The notes under the pieces: model-generated
Database searches by the model: none
What the model was told of the DNA's origin: nothing
Seen by the model: the letters and a program-made list of their open reading frames with translations, nothing else
Assembly (NCBI GenBank): GCA_944326095.1
Contig: CALVCO010000011.1
Span: 1-38,973, forward strand
DNA length: 38,973 nucleotides
Reading direction: 5' to 3'
Source: an uncultured Erysipelotrichaceae bacterium
Lineage (GTDB): Bacteria > Bacillota_I > Bacilli_A > Erysipelotrichales > Erysipelotrichaceae
Translations under genes and position numbers: made by a program
Shown here: one piece after another, positions 23,106-32,496 of the stretch
Numbering within the stretch: the stretch's first letter is position 1
Layout: each line of letters begins with the position of its first letter

Positions 23106-23435
23106 ATGATGAAATTGAATCCGAATCTTACCTATGCCGAAAAAAGAATTATAATAGGATATTTTGCGAATCTGTATAATCAAGCTGTTGCCCGTGAGGA
23201 ATTGAGAAAGATTAATCGTCATAGCTATATGAGTGCTGAAGAAAATGATAAGACTTTAATTTTTTTGATGGATCATGCTTTATCTCATGTTAGTAGAGAG
23301 ACACAATTGATTATTAGACATGAATTTATTTATAAAAGTCCTGATATTTGGTATTTGGATTATTTTTCTAAGACAAGCTATTATCGTTTTCGTTTACTTG
23401 CAGTTGATGAATTTATTAATTGTCTTAACATTTAA
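23106..23435 (+). CDS. MG284/MPN403 family-like small protein
   Basis: This 109-residue, mostly helical soluble protein has a strong AAAGGAGGA site six bases before the first of two ATG codons. LTYAEKRIIIGYFANLYNQAV opens it. HVSRETQLIIRHEFIY and SYYRFRLLAVDEFINCL close it, the latter resembling a recognition helix of sigma-region-4 or ArpU-type helix-turn-helix proteins. I recognise the overall sequence as related to the MG284/MPN403 proteins of mycoplasmas and Erysipelotrichales-like bacteria, whose function is unknown to me. It precedes ptsI by 50 bases. No membrane helix is seen. Confidence 0.8.
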   Translation: MMKLNPNLTYAEKRIIIGYFANLYNQAVAREELRKINRHSYMSAEENDKTLIFLMDHALSHVSRETQLIIRHEFIYKSPDIWYLDYFSKTSYYRFRLLAVDEFINCLNI

Positions 23436-23445
23436 ACAATGTTAA
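23425..23445. repeat. 8-bp inverted repeat between the MG284-like gene and ptsI
   Basis: TTAACATT-TAAAC-AATGTTAA is a perfect inverted repeat overlapping the stop codon. No T-run follows, so it is more like an operator or mRNA-processing hairpin than a terminator. Confidence 0.5.
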
Positions 23446-23485
23446 AATATGATTAATAAGGATGATACGCGAAAGGATGATGAGA

Positions 23486-25195
23486 ATGGTTTTAAAAGGT
23501 ATCGCTGCTTCACAGGGGATTGCAATTGCTAAAGTATATAAATTGCAACAACCTGTTTTGACTATTAGTAAACAAGATGCTAATGCTGAGGAAGAATTAG
23601 CTAAATTAGAAAAGGCATTTGTTAAGACTATTAGTGATATTGAGGCAATTAAAGAAAGAGCTTCTGCTAATTTGTCTGAGGAAGAATTAGCAATTTTTGA
23701 TGCTCATTTAATGATGGCTAATGACCCTGAAATGAAAGGTCAAATTGAGCAAATGATCAAAGATCAAAATGTTAATGCTGAATATGCTACACAAGAAGTT
23801 GCTAATATGATGGTAGCAATGTTTGAAAGCATGGACAATGATTACTTTAAAGAAAGAGCTGCAGATGTTAAGGATGTTACATTTAGATTACAATGTAATA
23901 TAGTAGGAGCTATTATTCCTGATCTTACGGCTATTGATGAAGAAGTTATTATTGTTGCCGAAGATTTAACACCATCAGATACAGCTCAATTGAATAAAAA
24001 TTATACTAAGGGTTTTGCAACTGCAATTGGTGGTAGAACATCACATAGTGCTATTATGGCTAGATCTTTAGAAATTCCAGCAGTTGTTGGTTGTAAAGGT
24101 ATCTTAGAAGAAGCAAATCATGGAGATATGTTAATTCTTGATGCAGTTGAAGGTAAGGTAATTATTAATCCAACTGATGATTTAGTTGAGGAATATCAAG
24201 AAAAGAAAGCTAAATTTGAAGAAGAAAAAGAAGCTTTAAAAGTTTTAGTTAATCAAAAGAGTGTTACTGTAGATGGCCATGAAGTTGAAATTGCTGGTAA
24301 TATTGGTACACCAAAAGATGTTGATGGTGTTTTAACTAATGGTGGTGAAGGTGTTGGTTTATACCGTACAGAGTTCTTATATATGGATTCTGAAAATGAT
24401 TTCCCTTCTGAAGATGAACAGTTTGAAGCTTATAAAACTGTTTTGGAACATATGGAAGGTAAGAAAGTTGTTATTAGAACTTTGGATATCGGTGGAGATA
24501 AACGCTTAAATTATTTTACTTTCCCTGAAGAGATGAATCCATTCTTAGGATATCGTGCTATTAGATTATGCTTAGATCGTACAGATATTTTCCGTACACA
24601 ATTAAGAGCTTTAATTAGAGCTAGTGCATATGGACGTTTATGCATCATGTTCCCAATGATTGCTACTTTAAATGAATTTAGAAGTGCTAAAGCAATATTT
24701 GAAGAAGAAAAGGCTAAATTGGTTGCTGAAGGAGTTAAGATTGGGGATAAAATTGAAGTTGGAATGATGATTGAAATTCCAGCAGCTGCAGTATTAGCAG
24801 ATAAATTTGCTAAAGAAGCTGATTTCTTCTCAATTGGTACTAATGACTTAGTTCAATATTCTATGGCAGCTGATAGAATGAGTGAAAAAGTTTCTTATTT
24901 ATATCAACCATTGAATCCATCATTATTACGCTTGATTAAAATGGCTATTGATGGAGCTCATAAAGAAGGTAAATGGTGTGGTATGTGCGGCGAGATGGCT
25001 GGTGATGAACTAGCTGCTCCAGTTTTATTAGGTTTAGGATTAGATGAATTCTCTATGAGTGCTTCTAGTATTCTAAGGGCTCGTAAGATGATTAGATCAT
25101 TGTCTAAAGCTGAAATGACTGAATTAGCTGCAAAAGCTATTGAATTAGAAACAATGGATGATGTTGTTGAACTTGTAAAAAATAGCTTAAAATAA
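23486..25195 (+). CDS. ptsI: Phosphoenolpyruvate-protein phosphotransferase (PTS enzyme I)
   Basis: Enzyme I transfers the phosphoryl group from PEP to HPr to start PTS sugar uptake. The 569-residue protein has the HPr-binding N-domain, the active-site His187 in [17 protein letters not shown], and the PEP-binding barrel with [34 protein letters not shown] and [10 protein letters not shown]. The active-site Cys is in [12 protein letters not shown] place the start at 23486 because AAAGGA lies eight bases before it and the protein then begins [11 protein letters not shown]. Earlier ATGs at 23462, 23477 and 23480 lie around the ribosome site. No ptsH is adjacent, unlike the common ptsHI operon, so HPr must be encoded elsewhere. 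A strong terminator follows. Confidence 0.97.
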   Translation: MVLKGIAASQGIAIAKVYKLQQPVLTISKQDANAEEELAKLEKAFVKTISDIEAIKERASANLSEEELAIFDAHLMMANDPEMKGQIEQMIKDQNVNAEYATQEVANMMVAMFESMDNDYFKERAADVKDVTFRLQCNIVGAIIPDLTAIDEEVIIVAEDLTPSDTAQLNKNYTKGFATAIGGRTSHSAIMARSLEIPAVVGCKGILEEANHGDMLILDAVEGKVIINPTDDLVEEYQEKKAKFEEEKEALKVLVNQKSVTVDGHEVEIAGNIGTPKDVDGVLTNGGEGVGLYRTEFLYMDSENDFPSEDEQFEAYKTVLEHMEGKKVVIRTLDIGGDKRLNYFTFPEEMNPFLGYRAIRLCLDRTDIFRTQLRALIRASAYGRLCIMFPMIATLNEFRSAKAIFEEEKAKLVAEGVKIGDKIEVGMMIEIPAAAVLADKFAKEADFFSIGTNDLVQYSMAADRMSEKVSYLYQPLNPSLLRLIKMAIDGAHKEGKWCGMCGEMAGDELAAPVLLGLGLDEFSMSASSILRARKMIRSLSKAEMTELAAKAIELETMDDVVELVKNSLK

Positions 25196-25215
25196 ATTAT
25201 AAAATAGTATAAAAT

Positions 25216-25245
25216 AAAGAGTGTGATTATTCACGCTCTTTTTTA
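25216..25245 (+). terminator. Terminator of ptsI
   Basis: AAAGAGTGTGA-TTAT-TCACGCTCTTT (25216-25241) is an 11-bp stem with one G-T pair, followed by TTTT. Confidence 0.9.
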
Positions 25246-25255
25246 AGGTGATGCT

Positions 25256-25726
25256 ATGAAAAATGTAATATTTATTTCTTCTACTGGTGGACATTTAGTA
25301 GAATTATTACAATTAAAGCCTTTATTTTCTAAAGTAAATGCTTGTTTAATTACAGAGAAAACTAAGTCTAATGCTGATCTTTCTTCACAAATAGATATTC
25401 CTATTGAATATTTGGCATATGGAACAAAAAAGCATCTTTTTAGTTATATATTTAAATTTGCTTATAATATATTAAAATCATTTTATTATTTTTTAAAATA
25501 TAGACCAGATGCCATTGTTACTACAGGTACGCATACGGCTGTACCAATGTGTTATATAGCTCATATTTTTAAGAAGAAGGTTATTTGGATTGAGACATTT
25601 GCGAATAGTCAAAGTCCAACAGAAGCTGGTAGAATGGTTTATAAGATTGCGGATACTTTTATTGTGCAATGGGATTCAATGCTTAAGTTTTATCCTAAAG
25701 CAATTGTAGGAGGTTCTATTTTTTAA
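25256..25726 (+). CDS. PssD/Alg14-like glycosyltransferase subunit
   Basis: This 156-residue protein matches the PssD/EpsE/Cps14F group. In that group a membrane-anchoring, acceptor-binding half (Alg14-like) pairs with a separate catalytic half. FISSTGGHLVELLQL is the family's N-terminal loop. A hydrophobic stretch FSYIFKFAYNILKSFYYFLK may anchor it. TTGTHTAVPMCYIA and IETFANSQSPTEAGRMVYK are typical. The next gene, overlapping by one base (TAATG), encodes the other half. Together they would add a sugar from a UDP-sugar to a lipid-linked acceptor. No other polysaccharide genes lie nearby, so the polymer is unknown. Confidence 0.9.
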   Translation: MKNVIFISSTGGHLVELLQLKPLFSKVNACLITEKTKSNADLSSQIDIPIEYLAYGTKKHLFSYIFKFAYNILKSFYYFLKYRPDAIVTTGTHTAVPMCYIAHIFKKKVIWIETFANSQSPTEAGRMVYKIADTFIVQWDSMLKFYPKAIVGGSIF

Positions 25727-26202
25727 TGATATTAGTTACATTAGGAACACAAGATAAACATTTTGTACGTTTAATAGCTATGGTAGATGAGCTTATTAAA
25801 CAAAAAGAAATTAATGAAGAAGTATATGTTCAAGCAGGTTCGACTAGTTATCATAGTGATAATATGTATATTTTTGATTACTTAGATATGGAAGAATATA
25901 ATAAATTATTACAGAAATGTGATGTATTGATTACTCATGGAGGAGTAGGAACTATTGTTTCTGCATTGAAGGATGGTAAAAAAATAATTGGGGTGGCTAG
26001 AGAAGCGCGCTATAAGGAACATCATAATGATCACCAAAAAGAAATAATTGAAACTTTTTCTTCACAAGGTTTAATTTTAAAGGCTGATGATGTTGAAAGT
26101 TTGAAAGAAGCCTTACATAAGATAAAGACATTTGTGCCTAAGCATTTTGTAAGCAATAATGAGAATTTTGTAGCTTTAATAGCAAAGGAGCTTGATATAT
26201 GA
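25726..26202 (+). CDS. PssE/Alg13-like glycosyltransferase subunit
   Basis: This 158-residue catalytic half of the two-part glycosyltransferase has MILVTLGTQDKHFVRLI at the start and the nucleotide-sugar motif LLQKCDVLITHGGVGTIVSAL, as in Alg13/PssE/MurG-type GT-B C-domains. It is followed by GVAREARYKEHHNDHQKEI. Being only a C-domain, it needs the upstream PssD-like protein for membrane attachment and acceptor binding. The start overlaps that gene's stop, and its own stop overlaps the next start by four bases. Confidence 0.9.
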   Translation: MILVTLGTQDKHFVRLIAMVDELIKQKEINEEVYVQAGSTSYHSDNMYIFDYLDMEEYNKLLQKCDVLITHGGVGTIVSALKDGKKIIGVAREARYKEHHNDHQKEIIETFSSQGLILKADDVESLKEALHKIKTFVPKHFVSNNENFVALIAKELDI

Positions 26203-26957
26203 AATTATTTGCCTCAGATTATGATGGAACATTAAGAATGGGTGATAAAGTAGACATTGCGACCATTGAAGCTATTAAACGCTTTAGAGCTGCTGGTAAT
26301 ATATTTGGTATTGCTACAGGACGTTGTATAGACTTAGTTAAGTGTGAGCTAGATGGTCAAGCTATACCTTATGATTTTATTGTTGGAAATAATGGGGGAA
26401 CAATTATAGATAGTCAAGGAAATATATTAGAAAATGTATTGATTGAACCAAAACTTGCTAAAAAGATTTTACAAATTTTGGGTAGTTTTAAACCAGATCA
26501 ATTGGGAATTAGTGATGGCTTGACTTATGGTACTAATTATCCTTTGTTAGAAATGCTTATGCCTTCGTTGCGCTTTTATAATTATCAAAAACCTGATGTG
26601 TTTAAAATGATTGAAAAAGGGGAAATTACTTCTATCTTTGTTTATTTTAAACAATATGATAAAAAACAAAAAGCAATGGAGGCAATTAAAGGTTTAATTG
26701 AAAATTTAGCTTGTTCAACCAATGATGAAATGATTTCTGTATGTAATAAAGGTATTACCAAACAACATGGAGTTGCATTAATTGGAAAATATTTTAATTG
26801 TGATGATATTTATGTTATTGGTGATGACTATAATGATATAGAAATGATTACTTATTATAAAGGTTTTACGGTTGAAAGAGCGAATAAAGAAATAAAAAAA
26901 ATAGCTTCTTTACAATTTACAAATGTTGAAAAAGCTATTGAATATTTAATGGGCTAA
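26199..26957 (+). CDS. HAD-superfamily hydrolase, Cof type
   Basis: This 252-residue phosphatase-like protein has SDYDGTLRMGD with nucleophile Asp7 and Asp9. The second motif is ATGRCID, and VIGDDYNDIEMI is the fourth (metal-binding) motif. A Cof-type C2 cap sits between (about 80-190). KGITKQHGVALIG supplies the lysine motif. Substrates of Cof phosphatases are commonly sugar phosphates or nucleotides; the actual substrate is unknown. Overlap with the glycosyltransferase gene by ATGA makes a three-gene unit, so a sugar-phosphate substrate is plausible but not shown. Confidence 0.9.
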   Translation: MKLFASDYDGTLRMGDKVDIATIEAIKRFRAAGNIFGIATGRCIDLVKCELDGQAIPYDFIVGNNGGTIIDSQGNILENVLIEPKLAKKILQILGSFKPDQLGISDGLTYGTNYPLLEMLMPSLRFYNYQKPDVFKMIEKGEITSIFVYFKQYDKKQKAMEAIKGLIENLACSTNDEMISVCNKGITKQHGVALIGKYFNCDDIYVIGDDYNDIEMITYYKGFTVERANKEIKKIASLQFTNVEKAIEYLMG

Positions 26958-26995
26958 TTATTTGCCCGTTTTTATTTTTTGGGCAAATTTAGCTA
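26951..26995. terminator. Bidirectional terminator between convergent genes
   Basis: ATTTGCCC/GGGCAAAT (26960-26967 with 26981-26988) is extended by GCTAA/TTAGC after a small bulge. T-runs lie in the loop. It overlaps the stops of the HAD and FemX-like genes. Confidence 0.7.
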
Positions 26996-28160
26996 ACTTA
27001 TATAATAAAGAATTTACTGGTAAATCAAATTCTCCAATATATTCGACAATAATAGGACCAAAATTGGCTTTGAAAGTAGATAAGCCATCATCTAGGGTTC
27101 CAGATATTCCACCCATATTTACAAATTTATAACCTAAATCAAAAGAGTGTTGAATCTTATACATATATAGGGGATATTGCGGTCTAAAGGCATTGAAATC
27201 ATCATTTCTTCCTGCATATAGCATTTCTATATTTGTTCCAAATCCTACCATTAATCCACCGGCTATGGTTGTTTCATTGGGATATTTTTGACACAATTCT
27301 TGAATCTTTATTAGTTCTTTATTGCTTGAATCAATGGTTTGTTGGGCTTTTTTATGAGCATTATTAGTAGCATTTATATCATTTAAAATATTTGTAGCAT
27401 CTTTAATATTATTTTCTAATTCTTGACGATATTGATTAGGATTTACTTTAGCTAAATATAAATAGCTATCATCTTGGTAAGTGTCCATTATTTTTTTAAA
27501 ATAGTCTAAATTACGTAGATGAACATTTTTATGTTTTTCAGTTAAACTTATCATTTGGGCAAATTCTTCAAGATGATCTTTTGAATATAAATCAACTTTA
27601 ACATGTCGTTTATTAGCGGCTTTGATTGATTTTATAGTTGAGTTTGGGACTGTCTTTTCTAAATCTTCAACATAAGGTTTTGCCATATGAAAACGGGGTT
27701 GAATAGTTTGTTCGATATGTAAAGTTTGCCCTTTATATATGGCTTTATTTTCTATTAAATTATTAATGATTGCTAGAGCTGTTTTATCATTTGGAATATC
27801 CTTATTATCTAGAGTAAAGCGACGTAATTCGATACCTGGATCAAAGGTTATAAATAAGCAGTGTTGTTTTTTTGCCCATTTTTTTAATTCTTTGAAGAAA
27901 TAATTGACTAATTCTTTATTAGTATAGTCCATAATAGGGCCTCGAGGTAAATATATCATACATAGGCCTAATGGTAAGGGTTTTATTAATGCTAAAGAAG
28001 AAGCTACAATTTTATCATTTTCAAATACGCTTATAATATCATGATGCCAATTATCTTTGATTTTTGCCCAGTTACTTGATTGTAGAAGATTTGATAAAGG
28101 ATGATTTTTTACAAAAGCATCATGAATGGTACTAGAAACATTACTTTTAAATATATACAT
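26958..28160 (-). CDS. FemA/FemX-type peptidoglycan aminoacyltransferase
   Basis: This 400-residue cytoplasmic protein has the two-GNAT-lobe architecture of FemABX enzymes, which add amino acids from aminoacyl-tRNA to lipid II to build the cross-bridge. LLQSSNWAKIKDNWHHDI opens it and IYLPRGPIMDYTN is typical. The coiled-coil arm (about 240-295) is rich in Gln, Asn, Lys and Glu. GGLMVGFGTNIEMLYAGRNDDFNAFRPQYPLYMYKI followed by VNMGGISG near the C terminus are strong FemX features (written here as separated segments of one region). It has its own TTGCTT-17-TATACT promoter and a GGAGG site. The amino acid added cannot be predicted. Confidence 0.92.
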   Translation of the reverse strand: MYIFKSNVSSTIHDAFVKNHPLSNLLQSSNWAKIKDNWHHDIISVFENDKIVASSLALIKPLPLGLCMIYLPRGPIMDYTNKELVNYFFKELKKWAKKQHCLFITFDPGIELRRFTLDNKDIPNDKTALAIINNLIENKAIYKGQTLHIEQTIQPRFHMAKPYVEDLEKTVPNSTIKSIKAANKRHVKVDLYSKDHLEEFAQMISLTEKHKNVHLRNLDYFKKIMDTYQDDSYLYLAKVNPNQYRQELENNIKDATNILNDINATNNAHKKAQQTIDSSNKELIKIQELCQKYPNETTIAGGLMVGFGTNIEMLYAGRNDDFNAFRPQYPLYMYKIQHSFDLGYKFVNMGGISGTLDDGLSTFKANFGPIIVEYIGEFDLPVNSLLYKLAKFAQKIKTGK

Positions 28161-28188
28161 AAGAAAGCCTCCAATATTGAACTAATAT

Positions 28189-28217
28189 AGTATAGCTAAA
28201 AAATATATTTTAAGCAA
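28189..28217 (-). promoter_or_regulatory. Promoter of the FemX-like gene
   Basis: On the minus strand, TTGCTT, a 17-base spacer and TATACT lie about 30 bases before the start codon. Confidence 0.6.
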
Positions 28218-28244
28218 TTATGGACATATTTTTAAAAATGTTTA

Positions 28245-28273
28245 TTGCGAAAAAATATAATGAGTTATAGAAT
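28245..28273 (+). promoter_or_regulatory. Promoter of the activase/dehydratase pair
   Basis: TTGCGA, a 17-base spacer and TAGAAT lie about 22 bases before the start, with GAGGTG as ribosome site. Confidence 0.55.
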
Positions 28274-28295
28274 AACTATGATTATGAGGTGAAAT

Positions 28296-31220
28296 ATGAA
28301 GTTAGGATTAGATGTGGGATCAACAACTATTAAATGTATTTTACTTGATGAAGATGATAATATTATTTATTCATCTTATGAAAGACATTTAAGCAAAATT
28401 GTAGAAAAAACCATTGAATTATTAACTTATATAAAAGAAAACTATATTCAAGATCATAAATGCAAATTAATGATTAGTGGGTCTGCTGGTATGGGTATGG
28501 CTCAATGTAATGATATAGACTTTGCTCAAGAAGTTTTCGCAACTAAGATTGCTTGTGAAAGATTAAATCCTGATACAGATGTTGTGATTGAATTGGGTGG
28601 GGAAGATGCAAAAATTCTTTTTATTAGTAATCATTTGGAAGTGAGGATGAATGGTTCTTGTGCTGGAGGCACAGGGGCTTTTATCGATCAAATGGCTACT
28701 TTATTAAATTGTGATGCAGCTACATTAGATAAATTAGCCGATAATGCTAAACGTAGTTATACGATTGCAAGTCGTTGTGGTGTATTTGCTAAGACGGATA
28801 TTCAACCATTATTAAATCAAGGAGCTCTTAAGGAAGATATTGCTTTAAGTATCTTCTATGCTATTGTTAATCAAACAATTGCTGGATTAGCTCAAGGTAG
28901 ACCAATTAAAGGCAATGTTTTATATTTAGGTGGACCTTTGACTTTCTTGAAAAATTTAAGAAAATGCTTTGATAAGACCTTAAATCTTGAAGGTAAGTGT
29001 CCAGAAAATTCCCTATATTATGTTGCTTTAGGTGCAGCTTTTAGTGCTACTAATTCATATAATCTTGATGAATTAATTGCTAAATTACAAAATTATAGTA
29101 ATCATACAACATTTGCTTATATCGAGCCATTATTTAAGAATGAACAAGAATATCAAGAATTTAAAGAAAGACATGATAAAGCAAAGATTGAACATGCTGA
29201 TCCAAAAAGTTATAAAGGCAAAGCATATTTAGGAATTGATTCAGGTAGTACTACATTAAAATGTGTAGTTATAGATGAACAAGGAAAAATCTTAATTGAA
29301 GATTATCGTACGAATAAAGGTAATCCGGTTGAATTGATTAAAGATTTTTTGATTAATTTATATACACAATATCCTAATATTGAAATTGTCGGTTCAGGAT
29401 GTACAGGCTATGGTGAAGATATAGTAAAACATGCTTTTAAAGTTGATGAAGGTCTAGTAGAGACGATTGCGCATCTTACAAGTGCTAAAGCTTTTAAGAA
29501 GGATGTAGATTTTATTATTGATATTGGTGGCCAAGATATGAAATGTTTTAAGATTCATAATGGTACAATCGATAATATTTTCTTAAATGAAGCTTGTTCT
29601 TCAGGCTGTGGTAGCTTTTTACAAACTTTTGCAACTAATCTAGGTTATGATATTGAAACCTTTGCTAAAAAAGGTTTATTTGCCAAAATGCCAGTAGATT
29701 TAGGTTCTAGATGTACGGTATTTATGAATTCTAGTGTTAAACAAGCTCAAAAAGATGGAGCTTCTATTGATAATATTAGTGCAGGTCTATCTATTAGTAT
29801 TGTAAAAAATGCTATATATAAAGTTATTAGATGTTCTAGTGTTGAAGAATTAGGTAAAAATGTTGTAGTGCAAGGTGGTACTTTCTATAATGATGCGGTA
29901 TTAAGAGCTTTCGAACAAGAGTTAAAGACTAATGTTATTAGGCCAAATATCGCAGGTTTGATGGGAGCTTATGGTGCTGCTTTATATGTTAAAAATAAAA
30001 AATATCAAAAGAGTTCTATTTTAACTTTACCTGAATTATTAAATTTTGAACATAAAGTATCTAGTGTAAATTGTGGTTTGTGTGAAAATCATTGTCAACT
30101 TACAGTTAATACTTTTAGTGGTAATCGAAAATATATTAGTGGTAATCGTTGTGAAAGACCAATTACTAAAAAGACTAAGGGCAATGATTTAAATATATAT
30201 GAATCAAAGCGTCAATTAATTAAGACTTATCATACTGATAGTGGATATAGAAATATAACTATTGGTATGCCTTTAGGATTAAATATGTATGAATTATTAC
30301 CTTTTTGGAATGCATTTTTTGCTAGTTTAGGTTTTAAAGTTATCACTACAGATTTTTCTAATCGAGCTACTTATTTAAAGGGACAAAATTCTATTCCTAG
30401 TGATACGGTTTGTTTCCCTGCAAAATTGATGCATGGTCATGTTGAAGAATTGATTGAAAAAGGTGCAGATGTTATTTTCTATCCTTGTATGTCATATAAT
30501 GTTACTAATAAGCATGCGGATAATAATTATAATTGTCCTGTAGTAGCTTATTATCCTGAAGTTTTAAAGGCTAATATGGATAGTTTGAAAAAAGTTGTAT
30601 ATATAAATGATTATGTAGGTATTCATAAACCAATGGCTTTTGTGCATAAAATGACTAATATTTTAAAGAAATATTTTGATGATATTCATCATCGTGATGT
30701 ATTTAAGGCTAGTCGTAAAGCTTATCAAGCTTATCAAGAACATATGGATAAGATATATGCGATGGGTGATAAGATTGTAAGTGAAGCTAGAAAAGAAAAT
30801 GCGCCTATTATTGTTTTAGCGGGTAGACCTTATCATATTGATCCTGAAATTAGTCATGGTATCGATCAAATGATTGCAAGTTTTGGATGCGCTATTGTTA
30901 GTGAGGACTATGTTGCGCATTGTAATTCGAAGGCTTATAGAGTTAAAGTATTAAATCAATGGACTTATCATAGTCGTCTTTATGATGCTTGTGAATATGT
31001 AGTTGATCAAAAAGATATGAATCTTGTACAACTTGTTTCATTTGGTTGTGGTTGTGATGCGATTACTTCGGATGAATGTCGTAGTTTATTAGAAGAAAAA
31101 GGAAAGATTTATACGCAAATAAAGATTGATGAAATATCTAATTTAGGATCTATAAAGATTAGAATTAGATCATTGTTAGAAGCATTGAAACAGGAAAAGG
31201 AAACTGATAGTCATGAGTAA
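28296..31220 (+). CDS. Double-ATPase acyl-CoA dehydratase activase-like protein (BcrAD/BadFG type)
   Basis: This 974-residue protein has two tandem ASKHA ATPase domains of the 2-hydroxyacyl-CoA dehydratase activase type. The first (about 1-255) starts MKLGLDVGSTTIK and the second (about 310-565) starts AYLGIDSGSTTLK. Each retains the two cysteines that in HgdC-type activases bind one [4Fe-4S] cluster between two subunits: Cys122 and Cys161, then Cys438 and Cys473. A C-terminal DUF2229-type region (about 590-974) begins with a Cys cluster (NCGLCENHCQL and NRCERP). In many Bacillota this is joined to a dehydratase-like domain in one protein of roughly 1400 residues; here that domain is the next gene, overlapping by eight bases. 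The physiological substrate is unknown. Confidence 0.9.
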   Translation: MKLGLDVGSTTIKCILLDEDDNIIYSSYERHLSKIVEKTIELLTYIKENYIQDHKCKLMISGSAGMGMAQCNDIDFAQEVFATKIACERLNPDTDVVIELGGEDAKILFISNHLEVRMNGSCAGGTGAFIDQMATLLNCDAATLDKLADNAKRSYTIASRCGVFAKTDIQPLLNQGALKEDIALSIFYAIVNQTIAGLAQGRPIKGNVLYLGGPLTFLKNLRKCFDKTLNLEGKCPENSLYYVALGAAFSATNSYNLDELIAKLQNYSNHTTFAYIEPLFKNEQEYQEFKERHDKAKIEHADPKSYKGKAYLGIDSGSTTLKCVVIDEQGKILIEDYRTNKGNPVELIKDFLINLYTQYPNIEIVGSGCTGYGEDIVKHAFKVDEGLVETIAHLTSAKAFKKDVDFIIDIGGQDMKCFKIHNGTIDNIFLNEACSSGCGSFLQTFATNLGYDIETFAKKGLFAKMPVDLGSRCTVFMNSSVKQAQKDGASIDNISAGLSISIVKNAIYKVIRCSSVEELGKNVVVQGGTFYNDAVLRAFEQELKTNVIRPNIAGLMGAYGAALYVKNKKYQKSSILTLPELLNFEHKVSSVNCGLCENHCQLTVNTFSGNRKYISGNRCERPITKKTKGNDLNIYESKRQLIKTYHTDSGYRNITIGMPLGLNMYELLPFWNAFFASLGFKVITTDFSNRATYLKGQNSIPSDTVCFPAKLMHGHVEELIEKGADVIFYPCMSYNVTNKHADNNYNCPVVAYYPEVLKANMDSLKKVVYINDYVGIHKPMAFVHKMTNILKKYFDDIHHRDVFKASRKAYQAYQEHMDKIYAMGDKIVSEARKENAPIIVLAGRPYHIDPEISHGIDQMIASFGCAIVSEDYVAHCNSKAYRVKVLNQWTYHSRLYDACEYVVDQKDMNLVQLVSFGCGCDAITSDECRSLLEEKGKIYTQIKIDEISNLGSIKIRIRSLLEALKQEKETDSHE

Positions 31221-32457
31221 TATTATTGAATTTACTAAAGAAATGAAAAAAGACTATACCATATTAGTGCCTGATATGGCTCCAGTACATTTTAAGATTA
31301 TTATGCCTGTTTTTATTCAAGAAGGCTATCATGTAGAATTATTAGATAATCAAGGTAGTGGCGTAGTTAATAGTGGATTAAAATATGTGCATAATGATAC
31401 TTGTTATCCCGCTTTATTAGTTATAGGTCAAATGATAGATGCTTTAAATAGTGGACGTTATGATATTCATAAAGTAGCTCTTTTGATTACGCAAACGGGT
31501 GGAGGATGTAGAGCTAGTAATTATATCCATTTGTTACGTAAAGCGCTAGTTAAAGCAGGCTATGGTTTTATTCCGGTAATTTCATTAAACATGAGTGGCT
31601 TAGAAAAAAATAGTGGTTTTAAATTAACTATAGGCATGTTAAGAAAAGCTATTGCTGGTATGGTTTATGGTGATTTGATAATGCATTTAGCTAATCAATG
31701 TCGACCATATGAAATTACTAAGGGCACTACTGATGAATTGGTAGATAAATTAGGAGCTAAATGTGCAAGTTATTTGAATGCTAATAAAGGTTATAGTATT
31801 CATCAGATGAAAGATATATGCAAGATGATTGTTCAAGAATTTGCTAAATTGCCTATTGAAAAAACGATTAAACCTAAAGTGGGTATCGTAGGAGAAATTT
31901 ATGTTAAATATGCTCCTTTAGGTAATAATAATCTAGAAAAATTCTTACAAACACAAGATGTTGAATATATGGTTCCAGGTTTAATGGGATTTGCTTTATT
32001 TAAAGTAGATAATCGTTTGGAAGATATTAAACTTTATGGGGGAAATATTGGTAAGAAGGTTGTATGTCAAATCTTATTTGATTATCTACAAAAAATGGAA
32101 GGTGTTATGGCTGAAGCTGTGCAAAAATATTCTTCTTTTGTACCAATTGGTCGTTATGCCCATACTAAAGAATTAGTAAAAGATATTGTTGGTTATGGCT
32201 TTAAGATGGGAGAAGGTTGGTTGCTTACGGCGGAAATTATGGAATTATGTGATCAAGGATATGAGAATGTTGTTTGTACACAACCATTTGGTTGTTTACC
32301 AAATCATATCAATGGAAAAGGAATGATTCGTAAGATTACAACTGTTATGCCAAAAGCTAATATTGTGGCAATTGATTATGATCCCAGTGCTACTAAAGTA
32401 AATCAAGAAAATAGAATTAAATTGATGTTATCAATTGCCAGAGAAAAATTAAAATAA
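31213..32457 (+). CDS. 2-hydroxyacyl-CoA dehydratase subunit-like protein
   Basis: This 414-residue protein resembles the D-type component that completes the large activase-related protein of other Bacillota. YVHNDTCYPALLVIGQMIDAL, TQTGGGCRASNYI and CTQPFGCLPNHINGKGM provide conserved cysteines (in HNDTCYP, GGGCRAS and FGCLP) that are likely Fe-S ligands. The gene overlaps the activase by eight bases and must be translated with it. No CoA-transferase or enoyl-CoA genes are nearby, so it is not an evident fermentation cluster. No terminator follows; the pyr promoter begins within 30 bases, so read-through is possible. Confidence 0.9.
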   Translation: MSNIIEFTKEMKKDYTILVPDMAPVHFKIIMPVFIQEGYHVELLDNQGSGVVNSGLKYVHNDTCYPALLVIGQMIDALNSGRYDIHKVALLITQTGGGCRASNYIHLLRKALVKAGYGFIPVISLNMSGLEKNSGFKLTIGMLRKAIAGMVYGDLIMHLANQCRPYEITKGTTDELVDKLGAKCASYLNANKGYSIHQMKDICKMIVQEFAKLPIEKTIKPKVGIVGEIYVKYAPLGNNNLEKFLQTQDVEYMVPGLMGFALFKVDNRLEDIKLYGGNIGKKVVCQILFDYLQKMEGVMAEAVQKYSSFVPIGRYAHTKELVKDIVGYGFKMGEGWLLTAEIMELCDQGYENVVCTQPFGCLPNHINGKGMIRKITTVMPKANIVAIDYDPSATKVNQENRIKLMLSIAREKLK

Positions 32458-32481
32458 TATAGTAAATATTTAGCATAAGTA

Positions 32482-32490
32482 TGTTATAAT
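32482..32490 (+). promoter_or_regulatory. Extended -10 promoter of the pyr operon
   Basis: TGTTATAAT is a perfect extended -10. The -35 is weak. Initiation is expected near 32496-32498, so an ATG at 32495-32497 (16-codon frame to 32545) would lie at the very 5' end. Confidence 0.6.
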
Positions 32491-32496
32491 CTATAT

